Of a stretch of 64,000 nucleotides of DNA, positions 16,051-24,524 are shown piece by piece. Position numbers and translations under genes: made by a program. The notes under the pieces were generated by a model. It worked only from the letters and a program-made list of their open reading frames with translations. It ran no database searches and was not told where the DNA came from. The first letter of the stretch is position 1, and every line of letters starts with the position of its first letter. Origin of the DNA: DAOQVR01 sp035341665 (GTDB taxonomy: Bacteria > Chloroflexota > Anaerolineae > JAAYZQ01); contig DAOQVR010000013.1 in the NCBI GenBank assembly GCA_035341665.1, forward strand, positions 66,856 to 130,855, in the 5' to 3' direction.

Positions 16051-17262
16051 ATGCGCTCGAATCGGAACTCGCGCACCCTGCTCGTGGCGCTGGCCATCAC
16101 GGGATTGCTGCTCGCTGCCTTTGCGGCGGGCGTCGGTGCGTCGTGGCTCTTTTTCGAGCGGGGGGCGTTGGCCTCCGGCACCGGTCAGGAGGGTGAGACC
16201 GCCGGTTTCTCGCTTTTCTGGGAAGCGTGGGACAAGGTCAAGACCTACTTCTACGGAGAGCTGCCCGACGCCCAGCACCTGGCCTGGGGCGCGATCCGCG
16301 GGGCGCTGGATACGCTCAACGACGCCCACACCACCTTCCTTGAGCCTGAGGTTCGGAGCAAGGAGAAAGAAGACCTGAGCGGCCGCTTCGGCGGCATCGG
16401 CGCCAAGGTGTCCAAGGCGGAAGACGGAAGCATTGTCCTGGACCCGATGGTCGACCTGCCCGCCGCCAGGGCGGGCATCCTGACAGGCGACATCCTGGTG
16501 GCCGTGGACGGGCGGCCTCTGTCCCCTGACATGAGTGCGGAGGACGTTGTCACTTTGGTCAGGGGCGACTTGGGCACTGTGGTGGCGCTTACCTTGCGTC
16601 GCGCGGGTGTGGCCGAGCCGTGGGTTGTCGAGATCGTTCGCGAGGAGATCCCAAGCCCGAGTGTCGAATGGCGGATGCTGGAAGACTCCCAGGGCACCGG
16701 CTACGTGCGCATCACCCTCTTCTCCGACCGGACCGACGGCGAGCTGAAGATGGCGCTCGCCGATCTGGAGTCGCAGGGCATGCTTTGCCTGGTGCTCGAC
16801 CTTCGGGGAAATGGGGGCGGCCTCTTGAATGCAGCCGTCGACGTAGCCAGCGAGTTCCTGGGCGACGGGGTGGTTGCCTACCAACTGAGCAAGAACGCCC
16901 AGCCGCAGGAGCTGAAGGCAAAGCGTGGGGGGGCCTACCTGGAAGGGCCGCTTGTCGTGCTGATTGATGGAGGGTCGGCCAGCGCCTCCGAAATCGTCGC
17001 CGGTGCGCTTCAGGATCGGGGACGCGCGCGCCTCGTCGGCGAGAAGAGCTACGGCAAAGGGTCGGTTCAGTCGGTGGTCGACCTGAGCGATGGTTCGTCG
17101 CTGCACATTACGTCGGCCCAATGGGAGACCCCGAATCGCCACCAGATCAGCGGCCAAGGACTCACGCCAGACATTGACGCTGCGATCACGGAAGACGACC
17201 GCGCACAGGGCCTCGACCCGCAGCTGGAGCGCGCGGTCATGTATCTGACAGACGGGCACTAG
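16051..17262 (+). CDS. ctpA: C-terminal processing protease, S41 family (copy 1)
   Basis: A 403-residue exported serine protease. Residues about 8-35 form a signal anchor. A PDZ domain lies around 110-195, and the S41 core follows, with LDLRGNGGG, GSASASE (nucleophile Ser) and YGKGSVQ (Lys336, Gln340), so the full Ser/Lys/Gln set is present. These proteases trim C-termini of envelope proteins. It starts an operon with a second S41 copy 20 bases downstream, then smpB. Both copies share the N-terminal SLFWEAWDKV segment, so they arose by tandem duplication. Substrate unknown. Confidence 0.92.
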   Translation: MRSNRNSRTLLVALAITGLLLAAFAAGVGASWLFFERGALASGTGQEGETAGFSLFWEAWDKVKTYFYGELPDAQHLAWGAIRGALDTLNDAHTTFLEPEVRSKEKEDLSGRFGGIGAKVSKAEDGSIVLDPMVDLPAARAGILTGDILVAVDGRPLSPDMSAEDVVTLVRGDLGTVVALTLRRAGVAEPWVVEIVREEIPSPSVEWRMLEDSQGTGYVRITLFSDRTDGELKMALADLESQGMLCLVLDLRGNGGGLLNAAVDVASEFLGDGVVAYQLSKNAQPQELKAKRGGAYLEGPLVVLIDGGSASASEIVAGALQDRGRARLVGEKSYGKGSVQSVVDLSDGSSLHITSAQWETPNRHQISGQGLTPDIDAAITEDDRAQGLDPQLERAVMYLTDGH

Positions 17263-17282
17263 TCCATCACGGGGGATAGCGG

Positions 17283-18605
17283 ATGTCCAACTCGATCAAG
17301 ATTCTTCTCACGGCCCTCATAGTGGCCGTTGTCGTCGGGAGCCTAGGCTTTGCCGCCGGGTACGTGGGGCGCGGCCTGCTCACGCGCTCCTCCACGCCTG
17401 CTCAACCACCCCTGCCCATCGACGAGGTGGTGGCCGCAACGCCGGCAACGCCCCAGCCTGCGGCTTCTCCGGAGCCTCCGGTGCCGCCTACGGCAGAGCC
17501 CACCGAGTTGCTCCCTGTGGCGGAGCCCACCCCGGAGGTCGAGCTTCAGCAGGCTTTCTCGCTCTTTTGGGAAGCGTGGGACAAGGTAGCCGAGCAGTAC
17601 TACGGGGAGGTGCCCTCCAACGAAGAAATCGTGAACGGTGCCATCCAAGGAGCGTTGGCAACTCTGGGTGACCCCTACACCGGGTTTGTGGACGCGAAGG
17701 CCGCCGCGATCGAGGCCGAGGATCAAACCGGCTCCTACGGCGGCATCGGGGCGTATGTCTCACTGGAAGGTGGGTATGTCCAAATCGTCGGCATCATCAA
17801 GGGCACGCCGGCGGAAGCAGCCGATCTGCGCAAGGGCGACTATATCCTGGAGGCCGGCGGGACCCTGCTCGAGGGCATGAGCATCTACGAGGCCATCACC
17901 TACATACGCGGCCCTGCGGGCTCTACGGTGCATCTCAAGATCCTGCGCGAAGGCGCCGAATCATTCGAGATCGATGTCGTGCGCGCGCAGGTGGAGATCG
18001 TGCCCATCAGCTACGAGATGCGGACTGACGGAATCGCCTACATCCAGCTCAGCGACTTTACTACGAACAACCCGAGCTCCCTGGTAGCCGCTGCTATCGA
18101 GGAGCTCTCCGCAGAGCAGCCGGCAGCCCTGATCCTTGACTTGCGCTCGAATCCGGGAGGGTACCTGAACGAGGCGATTCTGACCGCTGGGCTGTTCCTC
18201 CCTGTGGATTCGCTGGTGGTCACGGAGCGCTGGCGCGATGGCACCGAGGAGAGGCTGACCACCCCCTATGAACCGGTCGCCCCAGACATCCCGTTGGTGG
18301 TGTTGGTGGACGCAGCCTCGGCAAGCGCGTCAGAGATCGTCGCCGGTGCCCTGCAGGACTATGGCCGCGCTACGCTCATCGGAGAGACCACCTTTGGCAA
18401 AGGATCGGTGTCGCTGGTCAATGATCTGAGCGACGGCTCGCAAATCTGGGTGACGACCGCGCGCTGGTTCACGCCCAACGACCGCGCCATACACGGCACC
18501 GGCCTGGCGCCTGACATCGAGGTGCTCTACACACAGGAAGACGTGGAGGCCGGTGTGGACCCACAGCTGGCCCGCGCGGTGGAATTCCTCTCGACGGGAA
18601 AGTAG
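17283..18605 (+). CDS. C-terminal processing protease, S41 family (copy 2)
   Basis: A 440-residue paralogue of the preceding gene. It has a signal anchor (about 6-30), a Pro/Ala/Glu-rich linker of about 45 residues, the shared SLFWEAWDKV segment, a PDZ domain and an S41 core with LDLRSNPGG and ASASASE. Lys373 is kept (FGKGSV) but the Gln four residues later is Ser377, so the third residue of the usual Ser/Lys/Gln group is missing. It may still be active with altered rate, or have another role. It lies 20 bases after copy 1 and 6 bases before smpB. Confidence 0.9.
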   Translation: MSNSIKILLTALIVAVVVGSLGFAAGYVGRGLLTRSSTPAQPPLPIDEVVAATPATPQPAASPEPPVPPTAEPTELLPVAEPTPEVELQQAFSLFWEAWDKVAEQYYGEVPSNEEIVNGAIQGALATLGDPYTGFVDAKAAAIEAEDQTGSYGGIGAYVSLEGGYVQIVGIIKGTPAEAADLRKGDYILEAGGTLLEGMSIYEAITYIRGPAGSTVHLKILREGAESFEIDVVRAQVEIVPISYEMRTDGIAYIQLSDFTTNNPSSLVAAAIEELSAEQPAALILDLRSNPGGYLNEAILTAGLFLPVDSLVVTERWRDGTEERLTTPYEPVAPDIPLVVLVDAASASASEIVAGALQDYGRATLIGETTFGKGSVSLVNDLSDGSQIWVTTARWFTPNDRAIHGTGLAPDIEVLYTQEDVEAGVDPQLARAVEFLSTGK

Positions 18606-18611
18606 GGCGCC

Positions 18612-19064
18612 GTGACGATCAAGGTGGTGGCCAGCAATCGCAAGGCCTTTCACGATTTCGAGATACGCGACACGTTTGAGGCGGGCATAGTCCTCGCCGG
18701 TAGCGAGATCAAGTCCATTCGCGCGGGACAGGTGAGCCTGCAGGATGGCTTCGTGCAGTTCGAGCGGGGCGAGGCGTGGCTGGTGAACGTTCACATCGCA
18801 CAGTACGACCCGGCCAGCCGCTCGAACCACGAGCCCCGCAGGCGGCGCAAGCTGCTGCTCCACCGCCGCGAGATAGAGCGCCTAATGGGCAAGGTTCAGG
18901 AAAAGGGCTTCACGCTGGTGCCCACGCGGCTCTACCTGAAGGGCAGCCGTGCCAAGGTCGAGATCGGCCTGGCCCGCGGGAAGAGGCTCTACGACAAGCG
19001 CCAGGCGATCGCGAAGCGAGACACGGACCGCCAGATCGCTCGGGCGCTGAAGGATGAGGACTGA
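18612..19064 (+). CDS. smpB: SsrA-binding protein SmpB
   Basis: A 150-residue protein that binds tmRNA and brings it to stalled ribosomes for trans-translation. The NRKAFHDFEI start, GIVLAGSEIKSIRAGQVSL, and HEPRRRRKLLLHRREI segments and the basic C-terminal tail are typical. The start is GTG at 18612, six bases after the ctp stop. Its stop overlaps the next gene's ATG by one base (TGATG). No tmRNA gene is visible in the window. It may be co-transcribed with the proteases. Confidence 0.95.
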   Translation: MTIKVVASNRKAFHDFEIRDTFEAGIVLAGSEIKSIRAGQVSLQDGFVQFERGEAWLVNVHIAQYDPASRSNHEPRRRRKLLLHRREIERLMGKVQEKGFTLVPTRLYLKGSRAKVEIGLARGKRLYDKRQAIAKRDTDRQIARALKDED

Positions 19065-19903
19065 TGGTCGAAGAACCCTACACCATGGAAGCCGGCCGCT
19101 ACGTGGTAGATGGGGCCAAGCTCTTCTCGATCCGGCAGATCAACGATCTTCCCGACCCCGTCAAAGAGTCGATCTACCGGTTCATGGTCCCAGATGAGCT
19201 GCTGAGAGAGCGAGGGATCAGCCCTGCGACTCTGTCAGACGCCTACGGCAACCGGCTGGTCACCTTCAACTGCCCCAAAGGGTGCGCGGTCGTCGAGATC
19301 GACATCCGGCCCTCCGCCGGGTTCGTCGACCCACTCCTCTACCTGGAGCTGACCGATACCCGGCTCAACCAGATAGAGGTACTGCTGTTGGTGATCAATG
19401 ATCCCGACAGCGAGCGGTACGAGACAGACCGGGACTGGCGAGGCGAGCGGACCAAGTTCGGCACCTTCCGCCGAAATGTCGAGGAAGAGGTGCGGGCGAT
19501 GCAGGCCGGGCTGGCGCCGGGCCAGGTGCGCGCCGGGCTGCGCCTGAGCCGCCACCTGGTTTGGCTCCTGGAAGAGTTCTGCCGGCGGCTGGGTCACGAC
19601 TACTATTTGATGGAGCCCCTCGCCTACCACAACGCCATCCGCTTCGAGCGCATGGGCGCCAGCTATGTCGAAGGGCTGCGGCGGATGCAGTGGATCAATA
19701 CGGCATTTCAGCCTGGAGGACCGCTGAACGCAGCCCTCGACGGCTCCACCCCGTTCCGAATGCCCGAGGCGTGGAAGACTATCCGAGGCCGCTCGTGGGC
19801 CATCCACGACGGCATCCTGGGCGAGCCATGGCACGGCATCCGCATGTACCAGCAGGTGGGCAGGCACGCAGGTGTCGACACCTTCCCCGGCGGAGAGTGG
19901 TAG
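19064..19903 (+). CDS. hypothetical protein
   Basis: A 279-residue soluble protein I do not recognise. It has no signal peptide or membrane segment. It is coupled to smpB (TGATG overlap) and is followed 9 bases later by the propeller-peptidase lipoprotein gene, so it belongs to this operon. The C-terminal half has a stretch, YHNAIRFERMGASYVEGLRRM, that vaguely recalls acyltransferase folds, but the match is too weak to name. A single CPKGC near residue 70 is the only metal-like cysteine motif. Codon use resembles its neighbours, and the ORF is intact. Confidence 0.75.
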   Translation: MVEEPYTMEAGRYVVDGAKLFSIRQINDLPDPVKESIYRFMVPDELLRERGISPATLSDAYGNRLVTFNCPKGCAVVEIDIRPSAGFVDPLLYLELTDTRLNQIEVLLLVINDPDSERYETDRDWRGERTKFGTFRRNVEEEVRAMQAGLAPGQVRAGLRLSRHLVWLLEEFCRRLGHDYYLMEPLAYHNAIRFERMGASYVEGLRRMQWINTAFQPGGPLNAALDGSTPFRMPEAWKTIRGRSWAIHDGILGEPWHGIRMYQQVGRHAGVDTFPGGEW

Positions 19904-19912
19904 ACCGCCCGG

Positions 19913-21835
19913 ATGAAGGGAACGGCCCTCGTCGCCCTCTGCTTGTTGGCGCTCTTGCTTGCTTCCGGTTGCTCCGGATGGGCGCCGGGTGAGCAACCGG
20001 CGCCGACAGGGGACCAGACCGCTGCAGCCACGGCGATATTGGCGAGCGCCGTGGCGTCGTCGCCCACGCCAGGTCGCTCAGCCGTGCCCATCGTGGATAA
20101 GCCCACAGTGGCCGTGCCCACAGAGGTGCCGGTGGAGACAGAGGTGCCCGCCCCTACGCCGATGCCGGCCCAAGACCAACTTGTGTTCGACACGCTGCGC
20201 GACGGCAACGCGGAGATGTACCTTCTGGACGCATCGTCGGGTGCGCTGACCAACCTGACTCGCCACCCCAAGGAGGACCGCGCACCTGCTTGGAGACCCG
20301 ACGGCGGTGCGCTCGCCTTCGAGTCGAACCGCGACGGCAACTGGGACATCTACCTCCTTGATCTGGCCTCTGGCACCGTAGATCGGCTGACCGACCATCC
20401 AGCCTTCGACGGCGCGCCGTCCTGGAGCCCGGACGGAATGCGACTCGCCTTCGAGTCGTACCGCGATGGCAACCTCGAGCTGTATTCCATGGATGCCGAT
20501 GGGACCGGCCTTTTGCGGCTGACGGAGGATGCCGCCGGCGACTACGGCCCGGCGTGGAGCCCTGACGGCGAGACGATCGCCTTTACCTCGTGGCGCGACG
20601 GAAACAAGGAAGTCTATCTGGTCCCTGCCCAAGGTGGGCAAGCGGTGAATCTGACCAAGTCGCCGGCCGACGACGAGGATCCGGCATGGGCCCCCGGGAG
20701 CGACGCGATCGCCTTTGTCTCCTGGCGCGATGTGACCCAGGACGGCAACCGGAACGCCGAGATCTACCAAGTCTCTCGGGATGGCAGCGATCTGCGGCGT
20801 GTGACGGACAACCCCTGGCCCGACGCCGATCCCGGATTCGACGTCACCGGCCGGCTCCTGTGGTCCGTCTACGATCCCGGGCCGGCCTTCGAGACCTACG
20901 ATCCTGTCCGGCCGGGCGACTATCACCTCTACCGTCTGACGTCCGGCGCTCCCGAGCAGCTCACGGGGAGCGAATGGGACGACCGGAGACCGGCTCCCGC
21001 GCCCACCCAGCGCCTAGATCTCGGCCGGATACCCGGCGCGCTTCCTGCCGTGCCTGCCACCGCGACGCCGGAGCAGACCCTCTCAGGCGGCACGCTTGCC
21101 GCTGTGGTCGAGGTTCCCGGCATTCTCGCGGGCAAGGGAGGCCCGCCCATCCTGGCAAACGAGCTGGTTGTACCCTCCCTTTTGGCGTGGAGGCAGGATG
21201 TCCTGGAGGCGAGCGGCTGGGACTTTTTGCACGAGACTCTCGGCTCTTGGCGCAACGTCGACTCTGTGCGCAAGCGAGCCATGTACGCCTACGACTATGG
21301 GTTCCTGAGTTGGCACAAGACGGGGCGCGCCCTCGACCTTGCCCTGGAGCACAAGGTGGACGGTGCCGACCAATTGGTGCTGGCCCGCGAGGACGTCGCC
21401 GAGGGCATCTTCTGGCGTCTCTACCTGCGCGCCTCAAGGCAGGACGGCAGCCAGGGCGAGCCGTTGAAAGAGAACCCCTGGCTTCGCTGGTGGTGGATCG
21501 TTCCGGCCGAAGACCCGGAGGCTTATGAGGCGGGGGGCAGGCGCCTGCCAATCCCGTCGGGCTACTACGTTGATCTCACAGCCTTGGCCAAGCGGCATGG
21601 GTGGGAGCGGATCTCATCCTACGCTATTGAGGGTGACTATCACTGGCTGACCGATACGAACGGCACAGAGTACTGGCACTACGAGCGCACGGACGGGCTG
21701 ACCTGGTGGCAGGCGATGGGTCAGATCTATGATGCGGACACCTTGGAGGATGAGGTAGGCTGGGCGATCGGCCTGGATCGGGCGCAGACGGAGGAGATGA
21801 TGCGCAGCAAGGGGGTCCCGACCCCTGTGCCCTAG
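19913..21835 (+). CDS. lipoprotein with TolB-like propeller fused to an M15/LAS peptidase domain
   Basis: A 640-residue lipoprotein (lipobox LASGC, Cys near residue 20) with a Pro/Thr-rich stalk. Residues about 90-330 hold PD40-type repeats of the kind APAWRPDG, APSWSPDG, GPAWSPDG, DPAWAPGS, a TolB-like beta-propeller. After a spacer, residues about 410-600 contain SWHKTGRALD (His468, Asp475) and EYWHYE (Glu586, His589), the two zinc-binding signatures of the M15/LAS metallopeptidases (D-Ala-D-Ala carboxypeptidase and related cell-wall enzymes). The combination suggests a surface peptidase on a propeller scaffold. It is last in the ctp-smpB operon. The peptidase call is from motifs only. Confidence 0.75.
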   Translation: MKGTALVALCLLALLLASGCSGWAPGEQPAPTGDQTAAATAILASAVASSPTPGRSAVPIVDKPTVAVPTEVPVETEVPAPTPMPAQDQLVFDTLRDGNAEMYLLDASSGALTNLTRHPKEDRAPAWRPDGGALAFESNRDGNWDIYLLDLASGTVDRLTDHPAFDGAPSWSPDGMRLAFESYRDGNLELYSMDADGTGLLRLTEDAAGDYGPAWSPDGETIAFTSWRDGNKEVYLVPAQGGQAVNLTKSPADDEDPAWAPGSDAIAFVSWRDVTQDGNRNAEIYQVSRDGSDLRRVTDNPWPDADPGFDVTGRLLWSVYDPGPAFETYDPVRPGDYHLYRLTSGAPEQLTGSEWDDRRPAPAPTQRLDLGRIPGALPAVPATATPEQTLSGGTLAAVVEVPGILAGKGGPPILANELVVPSLLAWRQDVLEASGWDFLHETLGSWRNVDSVRKRAMYAYDYGFLSWHKTGRALDLALEHKVDGADQLVLAREDVAEGIFWRLYLRASRQDGSQGEPLKENPWLRWWWIVPAEDPEAYEAGGRRLPIPSGYYVDLTALAKRHGWERISSYAIEGDYHWLTDTNGTEYWHYERTDGLTWWQAMGQIYDADTLEDEVGWAIGLDRAQTEEMMRSKGVPTPVP

Positions 21836-22491
21836 GGAGCCTCAGGGCCGGCCGCCTCGCCCATGTCGAGCCGGTAGCCCAGGCCCCGCTCGGTGATGAT
21901 CACGCGCGGGTGGCGCGGGTCCACCTCGATGATGTGGCGCAAGTGCGAGATGTGCACATCCAGGGCCCGGGTGCTGTCTCCATCGTCCGTGTCCCAGACC
22001 CGCCTGAACAGATCGTCCCGTGCCAGGGTTTGGCCGGGTTGCTCCATGAGCTGGGCGAGGATCTGGCAGCCTATGGGCTTGAGTAGGTGGAACTTGTCTC
22101 CGACCTGGAGGCGCCGGGCCTGCGTATCGAGACAGAGGTCGCCGGCGTGAAGGATGCCAGGGGCGGTGCGGTGGATTGCCTCCTTGACCGTCTGTGCCAC
22201 TGAGGGAAGGGAAGACGAGCGCGGGAGGCAGGCATAGGCACCCTCGGGTGCCTTCTGATCGGGGCGCTGCAGCACCACCAATGGAACATCGAAGCGGCGC
22301 CGCAGCCTAGCCATCGCACGTTCACCGCCCGAATCGGGCAGCTCGATGATGACGACCGTCGGGCTCAAATCGACTGCGAGGGCCGCTTCCGTGCTGGGCA
22401 GCCAGTATGCACGCCCCTCGCCGACCGCATCCTGCAGGCGGTGTGCCAGAGACTGGGAACGAGCGATAACGAGCAGGCTTGCCGGGTTCAT
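21832..22491 (-). CDS. OmpR-type winged-helix regulator with degenerate receiver
   Basis: A 219-residue regulator. Residues about 1-115 have a receiver-like fold, but the usual phospho-acceptor Asp appears replaced by Glu (TVVIIELPDSGG, Glu near residue 50), and the acidic pocket near the N-terminus is missing (VIARSQ). Residues 120-210 are a Trans_reg_C winged helix (LARDDLFRRVWDTD, ALDVHISHLR, ITERGLGYRLD). It probably works without phosphorylation. The gene converges with the propeller lipoprotein and their stop codons overlap in a CTAG. No sensor kinase is adjacent. Confidence 0.85.
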   Translation of the reverse strand: MNPASLLVIARSQSLAHRLQDAVGEGRAYWLPSTEAALAVDLSPTVVIIELPDSGGERAMARLRRRFDVPLVVLQRPDQKAPEGAYACLPRSSSLPSVAQTVKEAIHRTAPGILHAGDLCLDTQARRLQVGDKFHLLKPIGCQILAQLMEQPGQTLARDDLFRRVWDTDDGDSTRALDVHISHLRHIIEVDPRHPRVIITERGLGYRLDMGEAAGPEAP

Positions 22492-22991
22492 GATTGTGCT
22501 CTGGTTTCGTGCAGGCGTCCGCGCATGCGCAGTGGTTCTTGTCGTTCGGCGACCGCAGGGCCATTCTAGCCCGGCTTCTGTGCCCTGTCAATCTGGCTCG
22601 ATGCGACGCTCGGCCCGGCGCGGAGCCACAACCTCTTGGGGTAATTGCAGCGGGAGGCACAGCTGGTTGTGGTCAGTCGGCGAGGTCCGGTACCTTGCTG
22701 GCGGGTGGGCAGAGGTTCCTTCAGAGCGGCTCGCCGCGGCACCCAGCCCACTTGCAGGGTCCGCAGGCGCCAGCACAGGCAATGCGGGCCCGGGGCTGCG
22801 CCACAGCGGTACGTCCGGAGTCCATCATGTGGGCGCTCGCCTGCCGAGCCTAGGGCGCGACGCTGGCGAAAGATGCCAGGAGGCACGAAGGGGGTCCTGG
22901 CCCGACAACAGGAGTGATGCTTCGCCCTCTGCAGCCGTTGAGTATGACAGACTGAAGAGCGCAGCGGCCCTGCATGGGAGGAGGTGCGGGC
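22492..22991. other. 500-bp intergenic region, no gene recognised
   Basis: No convincing coding sequence is visible on either strand, and I could not match RNase P RNA, SRP RNA, tmRNA or a T-box leader. A small hairpin CTGGC-GAAAGAT-GCCAG lies near 22862-22879. A Shine-Dalgarno GGGAGGAGGTG (22976-22986) serves the tsaC TTG start. A small RNA cannot be excluded. Confidence 0.4.
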
Positions 22992-23654
22992 TTGAGGAAA
23001 ACTAGGTACAAGACACAGGTCCTTCCGGCCGGCGCCCCCGGCGCCCTCGACCTTGCCGTGGAGCTTCTGCTCAGCGGGGAGCCGGTGGTTTTCCCAACCG
23101 ATACCGTCTATGGGCTTGGCGCCGATGCACTGATCCCTGCCGCGGTGGAGCGCCTCTATGCGGTCAAGCAGAGGCCCCTCCAGATAGCCGTGCCGCTCTT
23201 GCTTGCCGACGCCTGCTCCCTGTCTGAGGTTTGTGTCGACGTTCCTCCCCTGGCCTGGAAGCTCGCGGGCCGTTTCTGGCCGGGTGCGCTCAGCCTGGTC
23301 CTGCGCCGTGCCCCGGCTGTGCCCGACGTGGTCACCGCAGGCGGCTGGACCGTGGCCGTGCGCGTGCCCGATCATGGGCTGGTAAGGGAGTTGTGCCGGC
23401 GCCTGGATGCGCCACTGGCCGTCACCAGCGCCAACCGGCACCGGAGGCCCGACCCGGTGACTGCGGCTGCGGCTCTTCATGACCTGAATGGCCGCGTGCC
23501 GCTTCTCCTGGATGGTGGCACCTGCCCCGGCGGCGTGCCGTCGACGGTCCTCGACATGACGGCCAGCCCCCCAACCGTGCGGCGAACCGGCCCCATCACG
23601 GAAGAGCAGATCGCAGCGGCGCTCGGCCCCGGCTCGTGGATTTCGTCGCCCTAG
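22992..23654 (+). CDS. tsaC: L-threonylcarbamoyladenylate synthase (TsaC/YrdC)
   Basis: A 220-residue enzyme that makes threonylcarbamoyl-AMP from threonine, bicarbonate and ATP for the t6A37 modification of tRNAs. The PTDTVYGLGAD motif near the N-terminus, YAVKQRP, the TSAN motif and the PSTVLDMT segment are typical of TsaC. The start is taken as TTG 22992 because GGAGGAGGT lies 7 bases upstream; the in-frame ATG 22974 has no such site. It has no operon partner in either direction, and an apparently empty region lies upstream. Confidence 0.9.
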   Translation: MRKTRYKTQVLPAGAPGALDLAVELLLSGEPVVFPTDTVYGLGADALIPAAVERLYAVKQRPLQIAVPLLLADACSLSEVCVDVPPLAWKLAGRFWPGALSLVLRRAPAVPDVVTAGGWTVAVRVPDHGLVRELCRRLDAPLAVTSANRHRRPDPVTAAAALHDLNGRVPLLLDGGTCPGGVPSTVLDMTASPPTVRRTGPITEEQIAAALGPGSWISSP

Positions 23655-23987
23655 TGGTGAGGTCTCCCAGACAGGGCGCAACCGATCGGAGAACGGCTCG
23701 CGTCCGTGCTCATCGAGCGAGCTTGGGCCACGCTCAGCGCGCAGGGGGGAAGAGGCCAATGCCGCTCCGTTGGGTTGGTGAGCTCTGACACTCTGACACG
23801 TTTTTGAGGGTACTATCCCGAAATGCCCGAATTTCCAGAAACGATTATCGACTATCGCTTGCCTGGATCGGGAGGGATGGGGCCGAGGCCGGCGTTTTGA
23901 TCCAGGCGCAGCGAGGCCGCGCGGCGGTTGACGCTTGCCCCAAGGAGGGCTATAATACCCCCATCTTGTGGAGGAAGGAGAAAGGAA
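23655..23987 (+). promoter_or_regulatory. intergenic region with promoter of the LiaF-like gene
   Basis: Within this 330-base gap the only clear element is TTGACG (23928-23933), a 17 bp spacer and TATAAT (23951-23956), upstream of the ATG at 23988. An 8-base direct repeat (CTGACACT/CTGACACG) lies near 23786-23802. No coding sequence is visible. Confidence 0.6.
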
Positions 23988-24524
23988 ATGAAGTCCAGCA
24001 GAAGCGGCGCCCTCGTGGGCGGTGTTGTCCTCGTCATCCTCGGAATCCTTCTGCTCCTGGCCAGGCTCACCCGGTGGGGAGATTGGGGCGGCTGGCAGAG
24101 CCTGTGGCCGGTTTTCGTGGTGGGCTTTGGGCTGCTCTTCCTGGTGTCCTACTTTGCCGGGGGCATGAAAGATGGCGGCCTGGCCTTCCTGGCGACTGGC
24201 CTGATCTTGACTGGCATCTTCTTCTTTGGCTTCACCCTCCAGCCCGGTCTGTGGCGGTGGGGGGAGATGTCCAGGCTCTGGCCCGTCTTCGTGCTGATCT
24301 GGGGCTTGGCGTTCGTGGTCGATTTCTTGGCCGAGCGCCGGAAGCGGCGTGATCTTGGAGGGCTCGGCTTTGGCCTTGTCGCCATGACCTTCGGTGGGCT
24401 TGCCCTCGGAGTCACGCAGTTCGGTCTCAGCAGTAGCATTGCCGATTTCTGGCCTTTGCTCATCGTGGCACTGGGCCTGTTCGGGTTGCTGACGGGGGTG
24501 GTGCGGACGGTGCGGCGCAAATAG
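23988..24524 (+). CDS. small multi-pass membrane protein (LiaI/LiaF-type TM region)
   Basis: A 178-residue protein with five or six hydrophobic helices and Trp-rich turns (DWGGWQSLWPVFVVGFGLLF, then MSRLWPVFVLIWGLAF and ADFWPLLIVALGLF), the repeated pattern of the LiaI/LiaF transmembrane region family, which in Bacillota modulates envelope-stress signalling. No soluble LiaF domain follows, so a signalling role is unproven. The ATG at 23988 follows GGAAGGAGAAAGGA. The gene has its own promoter, and its stop abuts the ATG of the next glycosyltransferase, so the three following genes may form one operon. Confidence 0.75.
   Translation: MKSSRSGALVGGVVLVILGILLLLARLTRWGDWGGWQSLWPVFVVGFGLLFLVSYFAGGMKDGGLAFLATGLILTGIFFFGFTLQPGLWRWGEMSRLWPVFVLIWGLAFVVDFLAERRKRRDLGGLGFGLVAMTFGGLALGVTQFGLSSSIADFWPLLIVALGLFGLLTGVVRTVRRK

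Noticed and set aside
22346..23005. A 219-codon plus-strand frame before tsaC
   Set aside because: It overlaps the antisense of the OmpR-type regulator and then the empty gap, is Arg/Ser/Gly-rich and has no domain.
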